NCBI GenBank assembly: GCA_905221615.1
Contig: CAJNDT010005913.1
Location: 1,488,001 to 1,552,000, forward strand
Source of the DNA: Symbiodinium sp. CCMP2592
Lineage: Eukaryota > Sar > Dinophyceae > Suessiales > Symbiodiniaceae
Reading direction: 5' to 3'
DNA: 64,000 nt
Shown one piece after another: positions 9,027 to 17,444 of the stretch; within the stretch, counting starts at the first letter, position 1, and each line of letters begins with the position of its first letter. Position numbers and translations under genes: made by a program. The notes under the pieces were generated by a model, which worked only from the letters and a program-made list of their open reading frames with translations, was not told where the DNA came from and did not search any database.

Positions 9027-9298
9027 TGATGGTGAAGATTGTCGATGTCAAGGGCAAGGAGCGGTACATCAATGCCGCGTATGTGCGATCGGTGACCCCG
9101 AAGGGTGCTGAGAAGGCAGACATCGACTTTGGACACTGGAGCGGGGCGGTTCGTGTGAAGCAGCCCGCGGAGCAGGTGGCGGAGATTCTCAACTCGGCGC
9201 TTCCCGCTTCCTTTGATGAGTACCTGGCTGCTGTCGATCAGCAGTCGCAGAGCAGCAACAACATGAGCGCGGCGACCACGATCGCGGTCATTGGTTAA
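9026..9298 (+). CDS. Small FlbD-like protein inside the 2-oxoacid dehydrogenase operon
   Basis: A 90-residue protein starting on the last base of the E1alpha stop codon (TAATG), so it is translationally coupled. A second ATG follows immediately. Its first ~60 residues (KIVDVKGKERYINAAYV..., then VRVKQPAEQVAEIL) resemble the short FlbD-type fold, in which a GKExYIN strand is followed by a V-x-VK strand and a helix. The tail is Ser/Ala/Gln-rich and probably disordered. There are no flagellar genes nearby. Its position between the two E1 subunit genes suggests an accessory role for the complex, but no function is known to me. The fold call is a by-eye resemblance. Confidence 0.7.
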   Translation: MMVKIVDVKGKERYINAAYVRSVTPKGAEKADIDFGHWSGAVRVKQPAEQVAEILNSALPASFDEYLAAVDQQSQSSNNMSAATTIAVIG

Positions 9299-9310
9299 CG
9301 GAGTTTCTTG

Positions 9311-10285
9311 ATGGCACAGCAAACACTAGTTGGAGCGATTACCTCGACGCTGGATCAGGCGCTGGAGCGTGATCCGGAGGTCATCTTGCTCGGTGAGGAC
9401 ATCGGTTCCAACGGCGGCGTGTTCCGCGCGACAGAAGGATTGATGGCGAAGCACGGCGAGGATCGTGTGGTCTCCACGCCCCTCGATGAATCGGGGATCA
9501 TGGGGACGGCGATCGGTCTTGCGATCGCTGGGATGAAGTCGATCCCCGAGATCCAGTTCGAGGGGTTCCTTGGACCGGCGTACGACCAGCTCGTGAACCA
9601 CGGCGGACGCATGCGGACACGCACTCGCTCAGCGGTCACGGTCCCGATGACGGTCCGTGTTCCTGTTGGTGGTGGTATCCACGCTCCGGAGCTGCACTCG
9701 GATTCTCCGGAAGCGATCTACACGCACTCACCTGGGATCAAGGTGCTGATGCCTTGCACGCCGTATGACGCGAAGGGGCTGCTCAATAGCGCGATCAAGG
9801 ACCCTGATCCGGTGATCTTCTTTGAACCCAAGCGTGTGTACAGAACCTTTAAGGAAGAGGTTCCTGATGAGTACTACGAGATCCCGATCGGGGAAGCGAA
9901 GACGGTTGTTGAAGGCGATGACCTGACGGTCGTGACGTGGGGCGCTCCGGTGTTCCAGTGTCTGGAAGCGATCGACAACTGTCCTGAGGACGTGTCGGTG
10001 GAGCTGATCGATCTGCGTTCGATCTATCCGTTTGACATGGACACGATCGCGGAATCTGTTCGCCGGACTGGTCGGTGCGTGATTGTGCACGAGGCGCCGC
10101 TGACGTGCGGGCTTGGTGCGGAGATCGCGGCACGGATCATGGAGGAGTGCTTCTTGCATCTGGAGGCACCGGTCCAGCGTGTGACAGGGTTTGATACGAT
10201 CATGCCGTATTACAAGCTGGAGAATGAGTATCTGCCTGAGGCACCTCGGATCCTGAAGGGGATCAAGGAGTGCTTGGCGTACTGA
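9311..10285 (+). CDS. pdhB: 2-oxoacid (probably pyruvate) dehydrogenase E1 component, beta subunit
   Basis: A 324-residue transketolase-like subunit that forms the alpha2beta2 E1 with the product of 7896-9026. Family marks are GEDIGSNGGVFRATEGL, then DESGIMGTAIGLA, the EIQFEGF strand, GGGIHAPELHSDS and the C-terminal transketolase_C segment from DDLTVVTWG to VIVHEAP. The start at 9311 is chosen over the in-frame TTG at 9308, with GGAG about eight bases upstream. It is 12 bases after the small FlbD-like gene and 87 bases before E2. Pyruvate is favoured over branched-chain 2-oxoacids only by overall similarity to Bacillus PdhB. Confidence 0.87.
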   Translation: MAQQTLVGAITSTLDQALERDPEVILLGEDIGSNGGVFRATEGLMAKHGEDRVVSTPLDESGIMGTAIGLAIAGMKSIPEIQFEGFLGPAYDQLVNHGGRMRTRTRSAVTVPMTVRVPVGGGIHAPELHSDSPEAIYTHSPGIKVLMPCTPYDAKGLLNSAIKDPDPVIFFEPKRVYRTFKEEVPDEYYEIPIGEAKTVVEGDDLTVVTWGAPVFQCLEAIDNCPEDVSVELIDLRSIYPFDMDTIAESVRRTGRCVIVHEAPLTCGLGAEIAARIMEECFLHLEAPVQRVTGFDTIMPYYKLENEYLPEAPRILKGIKECLAY

Positions 10286-10372
10286 TACGGCTGAGAGCGA
10301 TTGACGAGTGATTGATTCGATACGACCCCCACTGCCCACCAACTGACTGGTGCAGCGAAGAGGACTGAACAT

Positions 10373-12007
10373 ATGGCTGGCAAAGTTTCATCTGATCCGA
10401 ACATCTTTATTCTTCCCGATCTTGGTGAGGGGCTTGAAGAAGCCGAGCTCATTAAGTGGGTCGTGAAGGAAGGCGACACTGTCGATGAGCTCGAGGTCAT
10501 CGCGGAGATGGAGACGGACAAGGCGCTCGTCGAAGTTCCATCGCCTCGCGCGGGAACGATCAAGACATTGCACGGCAACGACGGCGACATCATCAAGGTC
10601 GGCGCGCCGTTCGTGACCTACGAGGGTGGTCCAGATGACGCTCCCGCGGCGGCACCAGCGGCTGCTCCTGCGGCAGCAGCGGATGATGATCGTCCAGAGG
10701 ATCAGGGGTCGGTGGTCGGACAGATGTCGGACTCGACTCCTGGGATGGGATCGAGCGATGGCAAAGCGCTCGCGTCTCCGGCGGTTCGTCGCATGGCGCG
10801 GGATGCGGGGATTGACATCAACTCGGTTGTTGGCACAGGCATCGGCGGACGCGTGACCAAGAAGGACATCGAGAACGCGAAAGCGGGCGATGGCGCGGCT
10901 CCGGCTCGTCCGGCAGCACCTGCGGCTTCTGCTCCGGCTCCATCGGCACCAGCGAGCGCACCGGCTGCGTCTGCGCCTGCACCAGTGCGTCCGGCGGAGA
11001 CTCGTCGTCCGTTGAATCTGCCAACCACTCAGATTTCGCCTTCATACGCTCCGCAGCAGGCGCCGGCGGCACAGTACCAGCAGCCTTATCCGCCGCAGTA
11101 TCCACCTCAATATGGATATCAACCACCAGCATACGGGTATCAGCCATATGCGTATGCTCCTCCGCCACCACCTCCTGGGTATGGGTATGCACCTCCACCG
11201 CCACCTCCACATTACGGGCAACCGATGGGTGGCGGCGTTCCGGCGGCTCCTGGATACCAAGGACCTGCAGCGTATCGTCCGATCCCTGATCCTGCTCAGC
11301 AGGGGATGGTGCAGCCTGGTCACAGCGAAGCGCGGATTCCATTCAAGGGAGTCCGCCGGACGATCGCGAATCGCTTGCGTAGTGCCGTGGACACAGCGGT
11401 TCACTTCACAGTTGTTGACGAGGCGGACGTGACCGCTCTGGATTCATTGCGGAAGGACGTCACGGCTCAGACGGGTGTGAAGCTGAGCTTCCTGCCGTTT
11501 GTGTGTGCGGCGGTTTCTAGATCACTTGCGGGACGCTTTGGTGCGATGAACGCGATCGTGGATGACGAAGCGCAAGAGATTGTGCAGTACGGTGCGGTGC
11601 ATCTTGGGATCGCGACGGATACGGATTCTGGACTCATGGTTCCGGTCGTTCGTGACAGTGATCGGATGAATGTCGTTGAACTCGCTCAGTCGATCGCTCA
11701 GATCGCGGCGAGTGCTCGTGATCGCTCGATCCCTCGCGAGCAGCTGATGGGCTCGACCTTCACGATCAGTAATGTCGGCTCGCACGCGGGGCGCTTTGCG
11801 ACCCCAGTGATCAACTACCCTGAGGTCGCGATCCTCGCGGTCGGCAAGGCGTACGACGGTGCGGTCGTTCAGGACGGCCAACTGATGGTTGGCAAGCGGA
11901 TGCCTTTGTCGCTTGCGTGTGACCATCGTGTCGTCGATGGAGCGACGGCGGCTCTGGCACTGGCTGAGATCGTGGAATCGCTACAAAACCCGGAATCTCT
12001 GCTCTAA
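10373..12007 (+). CDS. pdhC: 2-oxoacid dehydrogenase E2 (dihydrolipoyl acyltransferase) with Pro/Tyr-rich linker
   Basis: A 544-residue core subunit. The lipoyl domain spans ~residues 8-85 with the lipoylated Lys in EMETDKALVEV (about residue 50). The peripheral subunit-binding domain is near 133-168 (ASPAVRRMARDAGID). The acyltransferase catalytic domain runs from ~321 (RIPFKGVRRTIANRL) to the end, with the catalytic HRVVDG near 517. The unusual part is the ~140-residue linker, which shifts from Ala/Pro-rich to runs rich in Pro, Tyr and Gln (PPQYPPQYGYQPP, APPPPPPGYGYAPPPPPP). E2 linkers are usually shorter and Ala/Pro-rich. It has a GAGGA ribosome site and is the last gene of the operon. 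Confidence 0.9.
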   Translation: MAGKVSSDPNIFILPDLGEGLEEAELIKWVVKEGDTVDELEVIAEMETDKALVEVPSPRAGTIKTLHGNDGDIIKVGAPFVTYEGGPDDAPAAAPAAAPAAAADDDRPEDQGSVVGQMSDSTPGMGSSDGKALASPAVRRMARDAGIDINSVVGTGIGGRVTKKDIENAKAGDGAAPARPAAPAASAPAPSAPASAPAASAPAPVRPAETRRPLNLPTTQISPSYAPQQAPAAQYQQPYPPQYPPQYGYQPPAYGYQPYAYAPPPPPPGYGYAPPPPPPHYGQPMGGGVPAAPGYQGPAAYRPIPDPAQQGMVQPGHSEARIPFKGVRRTIANRLRSAVDTAVHFTVVDEADVTALDSLRKDVTAQTGVKLSFLPFVCAAVSRSLAGRFGAMNAIVDDEAQEIVQYGAVHLGIATDTDSGLMVPVVRDSDRMNVVELAQSIAQIAASARDRSIPREQLMGSTFTISNVGSHAGRFATPVINYPEVAILAVGKAYDGAVVQDGQLMVGKRMPLSLACDHRVVDGATAALALAEIVESLQNPESLL

Positions 12008-12183
12008 GTTATAGTGCAAACAGTCAAAGAACTGTTCAGATCTGCTGATGCATAAAGGGGCAAAAGCACTATATTTCCTGCGGACACGGCTCTTTGGTTG
12101 TGTTTATGGTTGAATCTGTGTACATTAGAAGTACTCGCTTGTTTACAGCGAACATAGATTCATTCATTTGATACCAAGGAGAC

Positions 12184-13026
12184 ATGATGATTTACTCGAA
12201 GATGAGCGTTGCTATTTCGGTTTCGATCGCCGCGTCCGCCACTCTTGCTGAACCGGTCGTGGTTCATCAGGCTGATGACACACTGACCCCTGAGCGATTC
12301 AACCTTCAGGATATTGATGTGGCGCATCCGGATCTTGCGTTTGATCTGGATGCAGAAACATTGAGCGGTGGCGCTCTGGGATCAAACTATCGTCCGGTGG
12401 TGATTGAGAACGGGACTGAGTGCTTTGGTGCATTTCCTGGGAATCTGTTCACTGAAGCCGCGGATATTGGGTTTATGAATATCACTGCGGGCACGATCGT
12501 CGATGCGGCGACTGGTGGCTGGGTGTATACCGAGCCTTTGTGTGATGTTGGGAGTGTGCTTGATGTTGTGCAGCACATGAATCCTGGTGATCCATTCTGT
12601 GAACCAGGATGTATGTTCGAAACTTCGAACTATTCCGGAGATGGCGTGCTGTACATCCCGTTCCGTTGGCGCAATGACGGCGAAACTGATTGGTACTACG
12701 GCTGGAGCGCCTTTGAGGTGACTGAGCAGTACTCAGGAGAGTGCGCTTTCACTTGTGTTCCTGACAAGACCAATCCGATGTTCGATGTTCAGTTCCGCTG
12801 GATCGCGGCAGGATACGAAACGGAACCCAATACCGGGATCGTTACAGGCGGCGGGCTGTGCAGGGCGGACCTGAACTTTACAGGATCGCTCAACTTCCTC
12901 GATGTGTCAGACTTCTTATCCAAATACGGCGACGGGGATCTGGCCGTGGACTTTACTGGTGATGGCAACCTAAACTTCCTTGATGTTTCGGAGTTCTTGA
13001 ATCAGTACGGCGATTGTGAGTTCTGA
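12184..13026 (+). CDS. Secreted protein with two-repeat C-terminal dockerin-like domain
   Basis: A 280-residue exported protein; an ATG three bases downstream has better spacing from AAGGAG. It has an N-terminal signal peptide (to about TLAEP) and a ~200-residue body with several cysteines but no family I recognise. The last ~50 residues hold two Ca-binding-loop repeats, DLNFTGSLNFLDVSDFLSKYG and DFTGDGNLNFLDVSEFLNQYG, ending in a short cysteine-containing tail. These are the dockerin-like repeats common in planctomycete extracellular proteins. It is expected outside the cytoplasm, perhaps anchored through this domain. It stands alone between the E2 gene and rpmE. Confidence 0.8.
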   Translation: MMIYSKMSVAISVSIAASATLAEPVVVHQADDTLTPERFNLQDIDVAHPDLAFDLDAETLSGGALGSNYRPVVIENGTECFGAFPGNLFTEAADIGFMNITAGTIVDAATGGWVYTEPLCDVGSVLDVVQHMNPGDPFCEPGCMFETSNYSGDGVLYIPFRWRNDGETDWYYGWSAFEVTEQYSGECAFTCVPDKTNPMFDVQFRWIAAGYETEPNTGIVTGGGLCRADLNFTGSLNFLDVSDFLSKYGDGDLAVDFTGDGNLNFLDVSEFLNQYGDCEF

Positions 13027-13173
13027 ACCGATCTGACCCTCTCTATGGTCTGGAATTGGCGTTTTTCCCAGAAGCTTCGTCTTGAGATGGGTTTAGACGC
13101 TGGACGAGGCTCGGTTAGCAGGCTATGCTTGACGCCCTCCGGATGGAAACCGGGGATATGGAAGGACATCGAC

Positions 13174-13395
13174 ATGAAGAACGACACCCACCCAACCTAC
13201 TACCCGTCATGCAAGGTCTACTACAACGGCGAGGTCGTGATGACTGTCGGCGCTACGGTTCCAGAGCTCAAAGTGGATGTCTGGTCTGGTTCACACCCGT
13301 TCTTTACCGGCAAATCAACCTTTGTTGACGCTGCGGGTCGTGTTGAGAAGTTCCAGAAGAAGTTTGCTGGCAACTACTTCAAGAAAGACAAGTAA
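13174..13395 (+). CDS. rpmE: 50S ribosomal protein L31 (bL31), zinc-free type
   Basis: A 73-residue protein; the start at 13174 (MKNDTHPTYYPSC) follows GAAGGA and fits the family better than upstream in-frame ATGs. The conserved HPFFTGK and the DAAGRVEKFQKKFAG tail identify bL31. In zinc-binding bL31 two cysteine pairs hold zinc; here only one cysteine remains (YPSCKV) and the second pair is replaced by WSGSHPF. This is a C-minus form that should not need zinc. It is a single gene followed by a strong intrinsic terminator. Confidence 0.93.
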   Translation: MKNDTHPTYYPSCKVYYNGEVVMTVGATVPELKVDVWSGSHPFFTGKSTFVDAAGRVEKFQKKFAGNYFKKDK

Positions 13396-13425
13396 ACACT
13401 CGCAACGAGCTTCGCATCTATGACG

Positions 13426-13453
13426 CACCTCGGGAGACCCCGAGGTGTTTTTT
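13426..13453 (+). terminator. Intrinsic terminator after rpmE
   Basis: 9-bp perfect stem CACCTCGGG/CCCGAGGTG with loop AGAC and six Ts. Confidence 0.9.
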
Positions 13454-13736
13454 CATGATTGGGTCGAATCGGTCCCGAGATCACATCGATTTGTTATCGG
13501 TGGTCATCGATTGGCTAAAAACCCCTTGGATTCGGTCAAATCTCGTTAACTTATTGAGATTCAGTATTTACAGTCGGCGTTTGATCGGCTAATTTTGTTG
13601 TTCGGAGTACTTGCATCCATCGCGGGGGATGCCGGGGGCTGTTGTTCACCCTCGGCGGTGTTTGGATGAACTGAGAGCGTCGGGCAGGTGAGTCGCGTTC
13701 ACGCGAGACATGCTGATCATTTTAAAGGGATTTATT
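13454..13736. other. Intergenic region upstream of the matrixin-like gene
   Basis: No credible gene is seen here. The stretch is AT-rich near 13520-13600 and then GC-rich (GATGCCGGGGGCTG...) before the ribosome site AAAGGGA at ~13726. It probably holds the promoter and a ~100-base leader of the 13737 gene, but no convincing -35/-10 pair was picked out. Confidence 0.4.
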
Positions 13737-16700
13737 ATGCGAGTTCAATCATTGATGTTGGCCGGCATTGGTTCGGTCATGGCGTTGGTTTCTGGAATGA
13801 CTCATGCGGGTGTTTCAGAGACTTGTGACGCGTGTGTACACGAGCAAGCCGTTGTTGAATGCGTTGAACAGGATCTGGAGTTGATCGCACAGTCCCTGCT
13901 CCCAGCTCTTCCGGCAGAGGAACAGGCAAAGATTATCGCTGCGGGTGGGATCGGCACTGATCTGTACAATACCGAAGCGCGATCACTGGTGCCGTTTGAT
14001 GGTCAGCAGGATGCTTCTGAATGGCTCGAAACTTCGCTGAAAGAAATGACCGATCACGAGATGAGCGACCAGCAAGTGTCCGCTCTCCACAGTATCGCGC
14101 ATGCGCTCGATACCGATGTGGTGGTTCCGCAGCTTTGCTTCGCTCCAGAAACAAACAACGACTATGTGTGGCTCGCGACACAGATGCTGTCGACGACGAA
14201 TCCCAATGCATTCCAGCAAGCACCACGCTGGGATCGGACAGTGCTGAGCGGCGAAGGATTGCAACAGGGTGATCCAACGATCTTCACATACTCCTTTGTT
14301 CCGGACGGGACATTCATTCCAGATGCGGGGTTCGGAGCTGGAAACTCTCAGTTGTTCGCTTGGTTGAACAGTCTTTACGGCTCACCCGCTGTTTGGCAGG
14401 ATCTCTTTGCACAAGTGTTTGATCGTTGGGCTGAGCTCACAGGAACGAGCTATGTGTACGAACCCAATGACGATGGCGTGACCTTCCGGTTCTTTGACGG
14501 ACAGCTCAACACACGCGGAGACATCCGTATCGCGGCGATGGTCCTCGATGGGAACTCAGGTGTGCTCGCGTTCAACTTCTTCCCATCTTTCGGTGGGGAC
14601 ATGGTCTTTGATGCATTTGACAGCTTCTTCAACAACACCGGCGGAAACTCACTCGGTTTCCGGAATGTGACAGCACACGAGCACGGGCACGGCGCCGGCA
14701 TGTTCCATGTGTGTCCACGTGAGAACAACAAGCTCATGGAGCCGTTCGTATCGTTCCAGTTTGATGGGCCGCAGGTTGACGACATCTTGAATGGACAGCG
14801 TCACTATGGTGACTTTGCTGAACCAAACGACAACCCAGCAATTGCGACTGATCTGGGAAGCATGTCGATCAATGAGGAGATGACATTCGAAAACTACAGT
14901 CTGGATGACTATACGGATGTCGATTATTTCAAACTGACACTCCAGAACCCTGCTTTGGTGGACTTTGTCGTTTCACCAACTGCAGGCAACTACCGACAGG
15001 GTCCACAAACAGAGATGTGCAGTGTGAGTGATCCCGAAGCGGTCTTTACAAACTACGACCTCGTTCACGATCTGCAAATTCGTGTGTACGCCGCTGATGA
15101 TCTGATCAATCCTTTGGTCTCGGCGACACTATTCCCTGCAGGATTCCCTGAACCACTCGAACTTCCAGCTTTGAACTCGGGTGATTACATCTTTGAAATT
15201 TTTGCGAACCCGCTCGGGATGAATGAGAGTGTACAACTGTACAAGATTGATATTGCGACATCATCGCTTCTGGGTATCGCAGCACAGAATCCGACATATC
15301 TTGAACCTGGATTGGAGAACACATTCACGGTGATTCTCAATCCGTTTGAGCAATCAATCCAGAGTGGCTCCGAGTTCTTGAACTATCGGATCGGGAATGG
15401 GGAATATACACAGGTCCCAATGATCCCAGGCAAGGGATTGGAATACACGGCTACCCTACCTGGATTTGATTGTGATCCGGATGCAGTGGTCGAATACTTC
15501 ATCGAAGCAAGCACAGTCGGCTCCGAAGGCTCGATCACGCTACCTCTTGGTGGCGGGGACGATCCGTTCCGAGCTTTTATTGGTGATCCGTCCGCGTTCT
15601 TTGCAGACAACTTCCAGACACAAATGGGATGGATGGTCACAGGTCCGATCGAGGGACAAGCGGCTGGTCAGTGGGAACGCGGTGTCCCAGCGGGTGATGG
15701 TTCACGAGGTGATCCGCCGATGGATGCGGATGGTTCGGGACAGTGCTATCTCACTGGCAATGGTGGTCCAGGATCGAATACCGATGTCGATGGTGGCCCA
15801 ACCATTTTGAACTCTCCGATCTTCGATGTATCCAATGTAGTGCGTCCGAGTGTCTCGTACTGGCGCTGGTATGACAATACCGGCTCTGGTTCAGGTTCGG
15901 GACCTGACGATGACATGGATATATTCCTGGTTGAGGTCTCTGACAACGGAGGCTTGGACTGGTTCGAGCTTGAGGTTGTTGGACCGAACACCCTCGAGTC
16001 TGAGGGCGGATGGTTCTTTGTGGAGTACGATCTGATCGAAGAGCTTTCAGACGATGTGCCGGACTTTGACTTTGCGACTTCTCAACTTCAGTTCCGATTC
16101 GTAGTTGAGGATCTCCAGAATGCTTCGGTCATCGAAGCGGGTGTGGATGGCGTATCGGTGAGCGAGTTGATTTGTGAAGATCCACAACCTGTGATCATGC
16201 TTGCTCAAGAGCCGCAGACAGAAGTCATGCCGGGTGAGGATTATGTGTTTGAGGTGCTGATCGACCAGCCGATTGATCAGATTGTGCCTGGCACAGAGAT
16301 GCTTTCGTACATTTCTGCCGGCGGCGTGATGGGGGTTGGTAGCGGATTCGTTGAGGTGCCTTTGGTCAGCAATGGCGGCAACAGCTACACCGCGACGATC
16401 CCTGCGCAGGACTGTAATCCGAATCACGATGCACTACCTGATGGCGGATTCGATGTGAGCTACTTCATCAGCGTCGAGGGCGTGAACACTGGTCTGACAA
16501 CATTCCCTGATCTGAATGAGTCCGCATTGCTCGGATACAACATCGGTGAAGCGATGCAGGTCTTCGAAGACAACTTCGAGCTCGATACCGGTTGGTCAGT
16601 CAGCGGTGGTGCGAAGGGTCCACTCGATGGGATGTGGGAACGCGGCGTGCCGATGGGTGACGGCGGGTTCGGTGATCCAACGGTTGATGCTGATGGTTCG

Positions 16701-17324
16701 GGAAGCTGTTTCGTGACCGGCAATACCGCTGGAGGCGTGAACTCTGATGTGGACTCGTTGACAATCCTGACTTCGCCTGTCTTCGATATCTCAGACATGA
16801 TCAGTCCCAAGATGGTCTACGCTCGCTGGTACGACAATACCGGCGGTGGATCTGGAACGGCGCCGGGGGCGGATGTGATGGAAGTCGGGATCTCCTACGA
16901 TGGCGGCGAGTCATACGAAACGCTCGACATCATCGGTCCGAACAACGAAGAGTCGATGGGCGGCTGGATCATGTCCGAGCTTCCACTGGACAGCTTCCAG
17001 CCCGGTACTTCGATGATGCGAGTTCGCTTCCTTGTCTCGGACATGGGAGCGGGATCAATCATCGAAGCGGGCGTTGACGATGTGACGATCCGAGGATTGG
17101 TCTGTGAGAGTGTGGATGCATGTCCCGCGGACCTCGCTGGGAATCCTGATGGGACACCTGACGGACAGCTCAACTTCTTCGATGTCTCGGCGTACCTCTC
17201 GTTGTACGGCTCTGGTGATCCGGAAGCTGACCTTGCCGGGAATCCTGATGGATCTCCAGACGGCACGCTCAACTTCTTCGATGTGTCGGAGTACCTGCTC
17301 CGATTCGCGATGGGCTGCCCGTAA
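13737..17324 (+). CDS. Large secreted matrixin-like zinc metalloprotease with jelly-roll repeats and dockerin tail
   Basis: A 1195-residue exported protein. The start at 13737 (signal peptide to about GMTHAG) has a ribosome site; an upstream ATG at 13710 does not. A metzincin zinc motif HEHGHGAGMFH lies near residue 313, followed by a Met-turn-like KLMEP, which indicates a matrixin-type protease. Two similar ~190-residue modules follow, each beginning near DNF..T/DGW and containing GxWERGVPxGDG and a YDNTG strand; they look like beta-sandwich domains. The C terminus has two dockerin-like repeats (DGQLNFFDVSAYLSLYG and DGTLNFFDVSEYLLRF) each preceded by a LAGNPDG stretch. It probably degrades extracellular protein. 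It is monocistronic, with its own terminator. Confidence 0.85.
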   Translation: MRVQSLMLAGIGSVMALVSGMTHAGVSETCDACVHEQAVVECVEQDLELIAQSLLPALPAEEQAKIIAAGGIGTDLYNTEARSLVPFDGQQDASEWLETSLKEMTDHEMSDQQVSALHSIAHALDTDVVVPQLCFAPETNNDYVWLATQMLSTTNPNAFQQAPRWDRTVLSGEGLQQGDPTIFTYSFVPDGTFIPDAGFGAGNSQLFAWLNSLYGSPAVWQDLFAQVFDRWAELTGTSYVYEPNDDGVTFRFFDGQLNTRGDIRIAAMVLDGNSGVLAFNFFPSFGGDMVFDAFDSFFNNTGGNSLGFRNVTAHEHGHGAGMFHVCPRENNKLMEPFVSFQFDGPQVDDILNGQRHYGDFAEPNDNPAIATDLGSMSINEEMTFENYSLDDYTDVDYFKLTLQNPALVDFVVSPTAGNYRQGPQTEMCSVSDPEAVFTNYDLVHDLQIRVYAADDLINPLVSATLFPAGFPEPLELPALNSGDYIFEIFANPLGMNESVQLYKIDIATSSLLGIAAQNPTYLEPGLENTFTVILNPFEQSIQSGSEFLNYRIGNGEYTQVPMIPGKGLEYTATLPGFDCDPDAVVEYFIEASTVGSEGSITLPLGGGDDPFRAFIGDPSAFFADNFQTQMGWMVTGPIEGQAAGQWERGVPAGDGSRGDPPMDADGSGQCYLTGNGGPGSNTDVDGGPTILNSPIFDVSNVVRPSVSYWRWYDNTGSGSGSGPDDDMDIFLVEVSDNGGLDWFELEVVGPNTLESEGGWFFVEYDLIEELSDDVPDFDFATSQLQFRFVVEDLQNASVIEAGVDGVSVSELICEDPQPVIMLAQEPQTEVMPGEDYVFEVLIDQPIDQIVPGTEMLSYISAGGVMGVGSGFVEVPLVSNGGNSYTATIPAQDCNPNHDALPDGGFDVSYFISVEGVNTGLTTFPDLNESALLGYNIGEAMQVFEDNFELDTGWSVSGGAKGPLDGMWERGVPMGDGGFGDPTVDADGSGSCFVTGNTAGGVNSDVDSLTILTSPVFDISDMISPKMVYARWYDNTGGGSGTAPGADVMEVGISYDGGESYETLDIIGPNNEESMGGWIMSELPLDSFQPGTSMMRVRFLVSDMGAGSIIEAGVDDVTIRGLVCESVDACPADLAGNPDGTPDGQLNFFDVSAYLSLYGSGDPEADLAGNPDGSPDGTLNFFDVSEYLLRFAMGCP

Positions 17325-17347
17325 ACGGATCCTCTAAGTCAACTCAG

Positions 17348-17376
17348 GGACGCCTCGTTTGAGGCGTCCTTTTTTT
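17348..17376 (+). terminator. Intrinsic terminator after matrixin-like gene
   Basis: 9-bp perfect stem GGACGCCTC/GAGGCGTCC with loop GTTT and seven Ts. Confidence 0.92.
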
Positions 17377-17408
17377 GCCGATACGACTGAAATTCACCCC
17401 GGAGTATG

Positions 17409-17414
17409 TATAAT
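17409..17414 (+). promoter_or_regulatory. Candidate -10 element for metH
   Basis: A perfect TATAAT, preceded directly by TG, 31 bases before the chosen metH ATG. No good -35 is seen at the right distance. It lies inside the reading frame if an earlier ATG (17406) is used, which is one reason to prefer the start at 17445. Confidence 0.35.
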
Positions 17415-17444
17415 CCGTTCATCCAGAAAAACGGATTGAGCACT

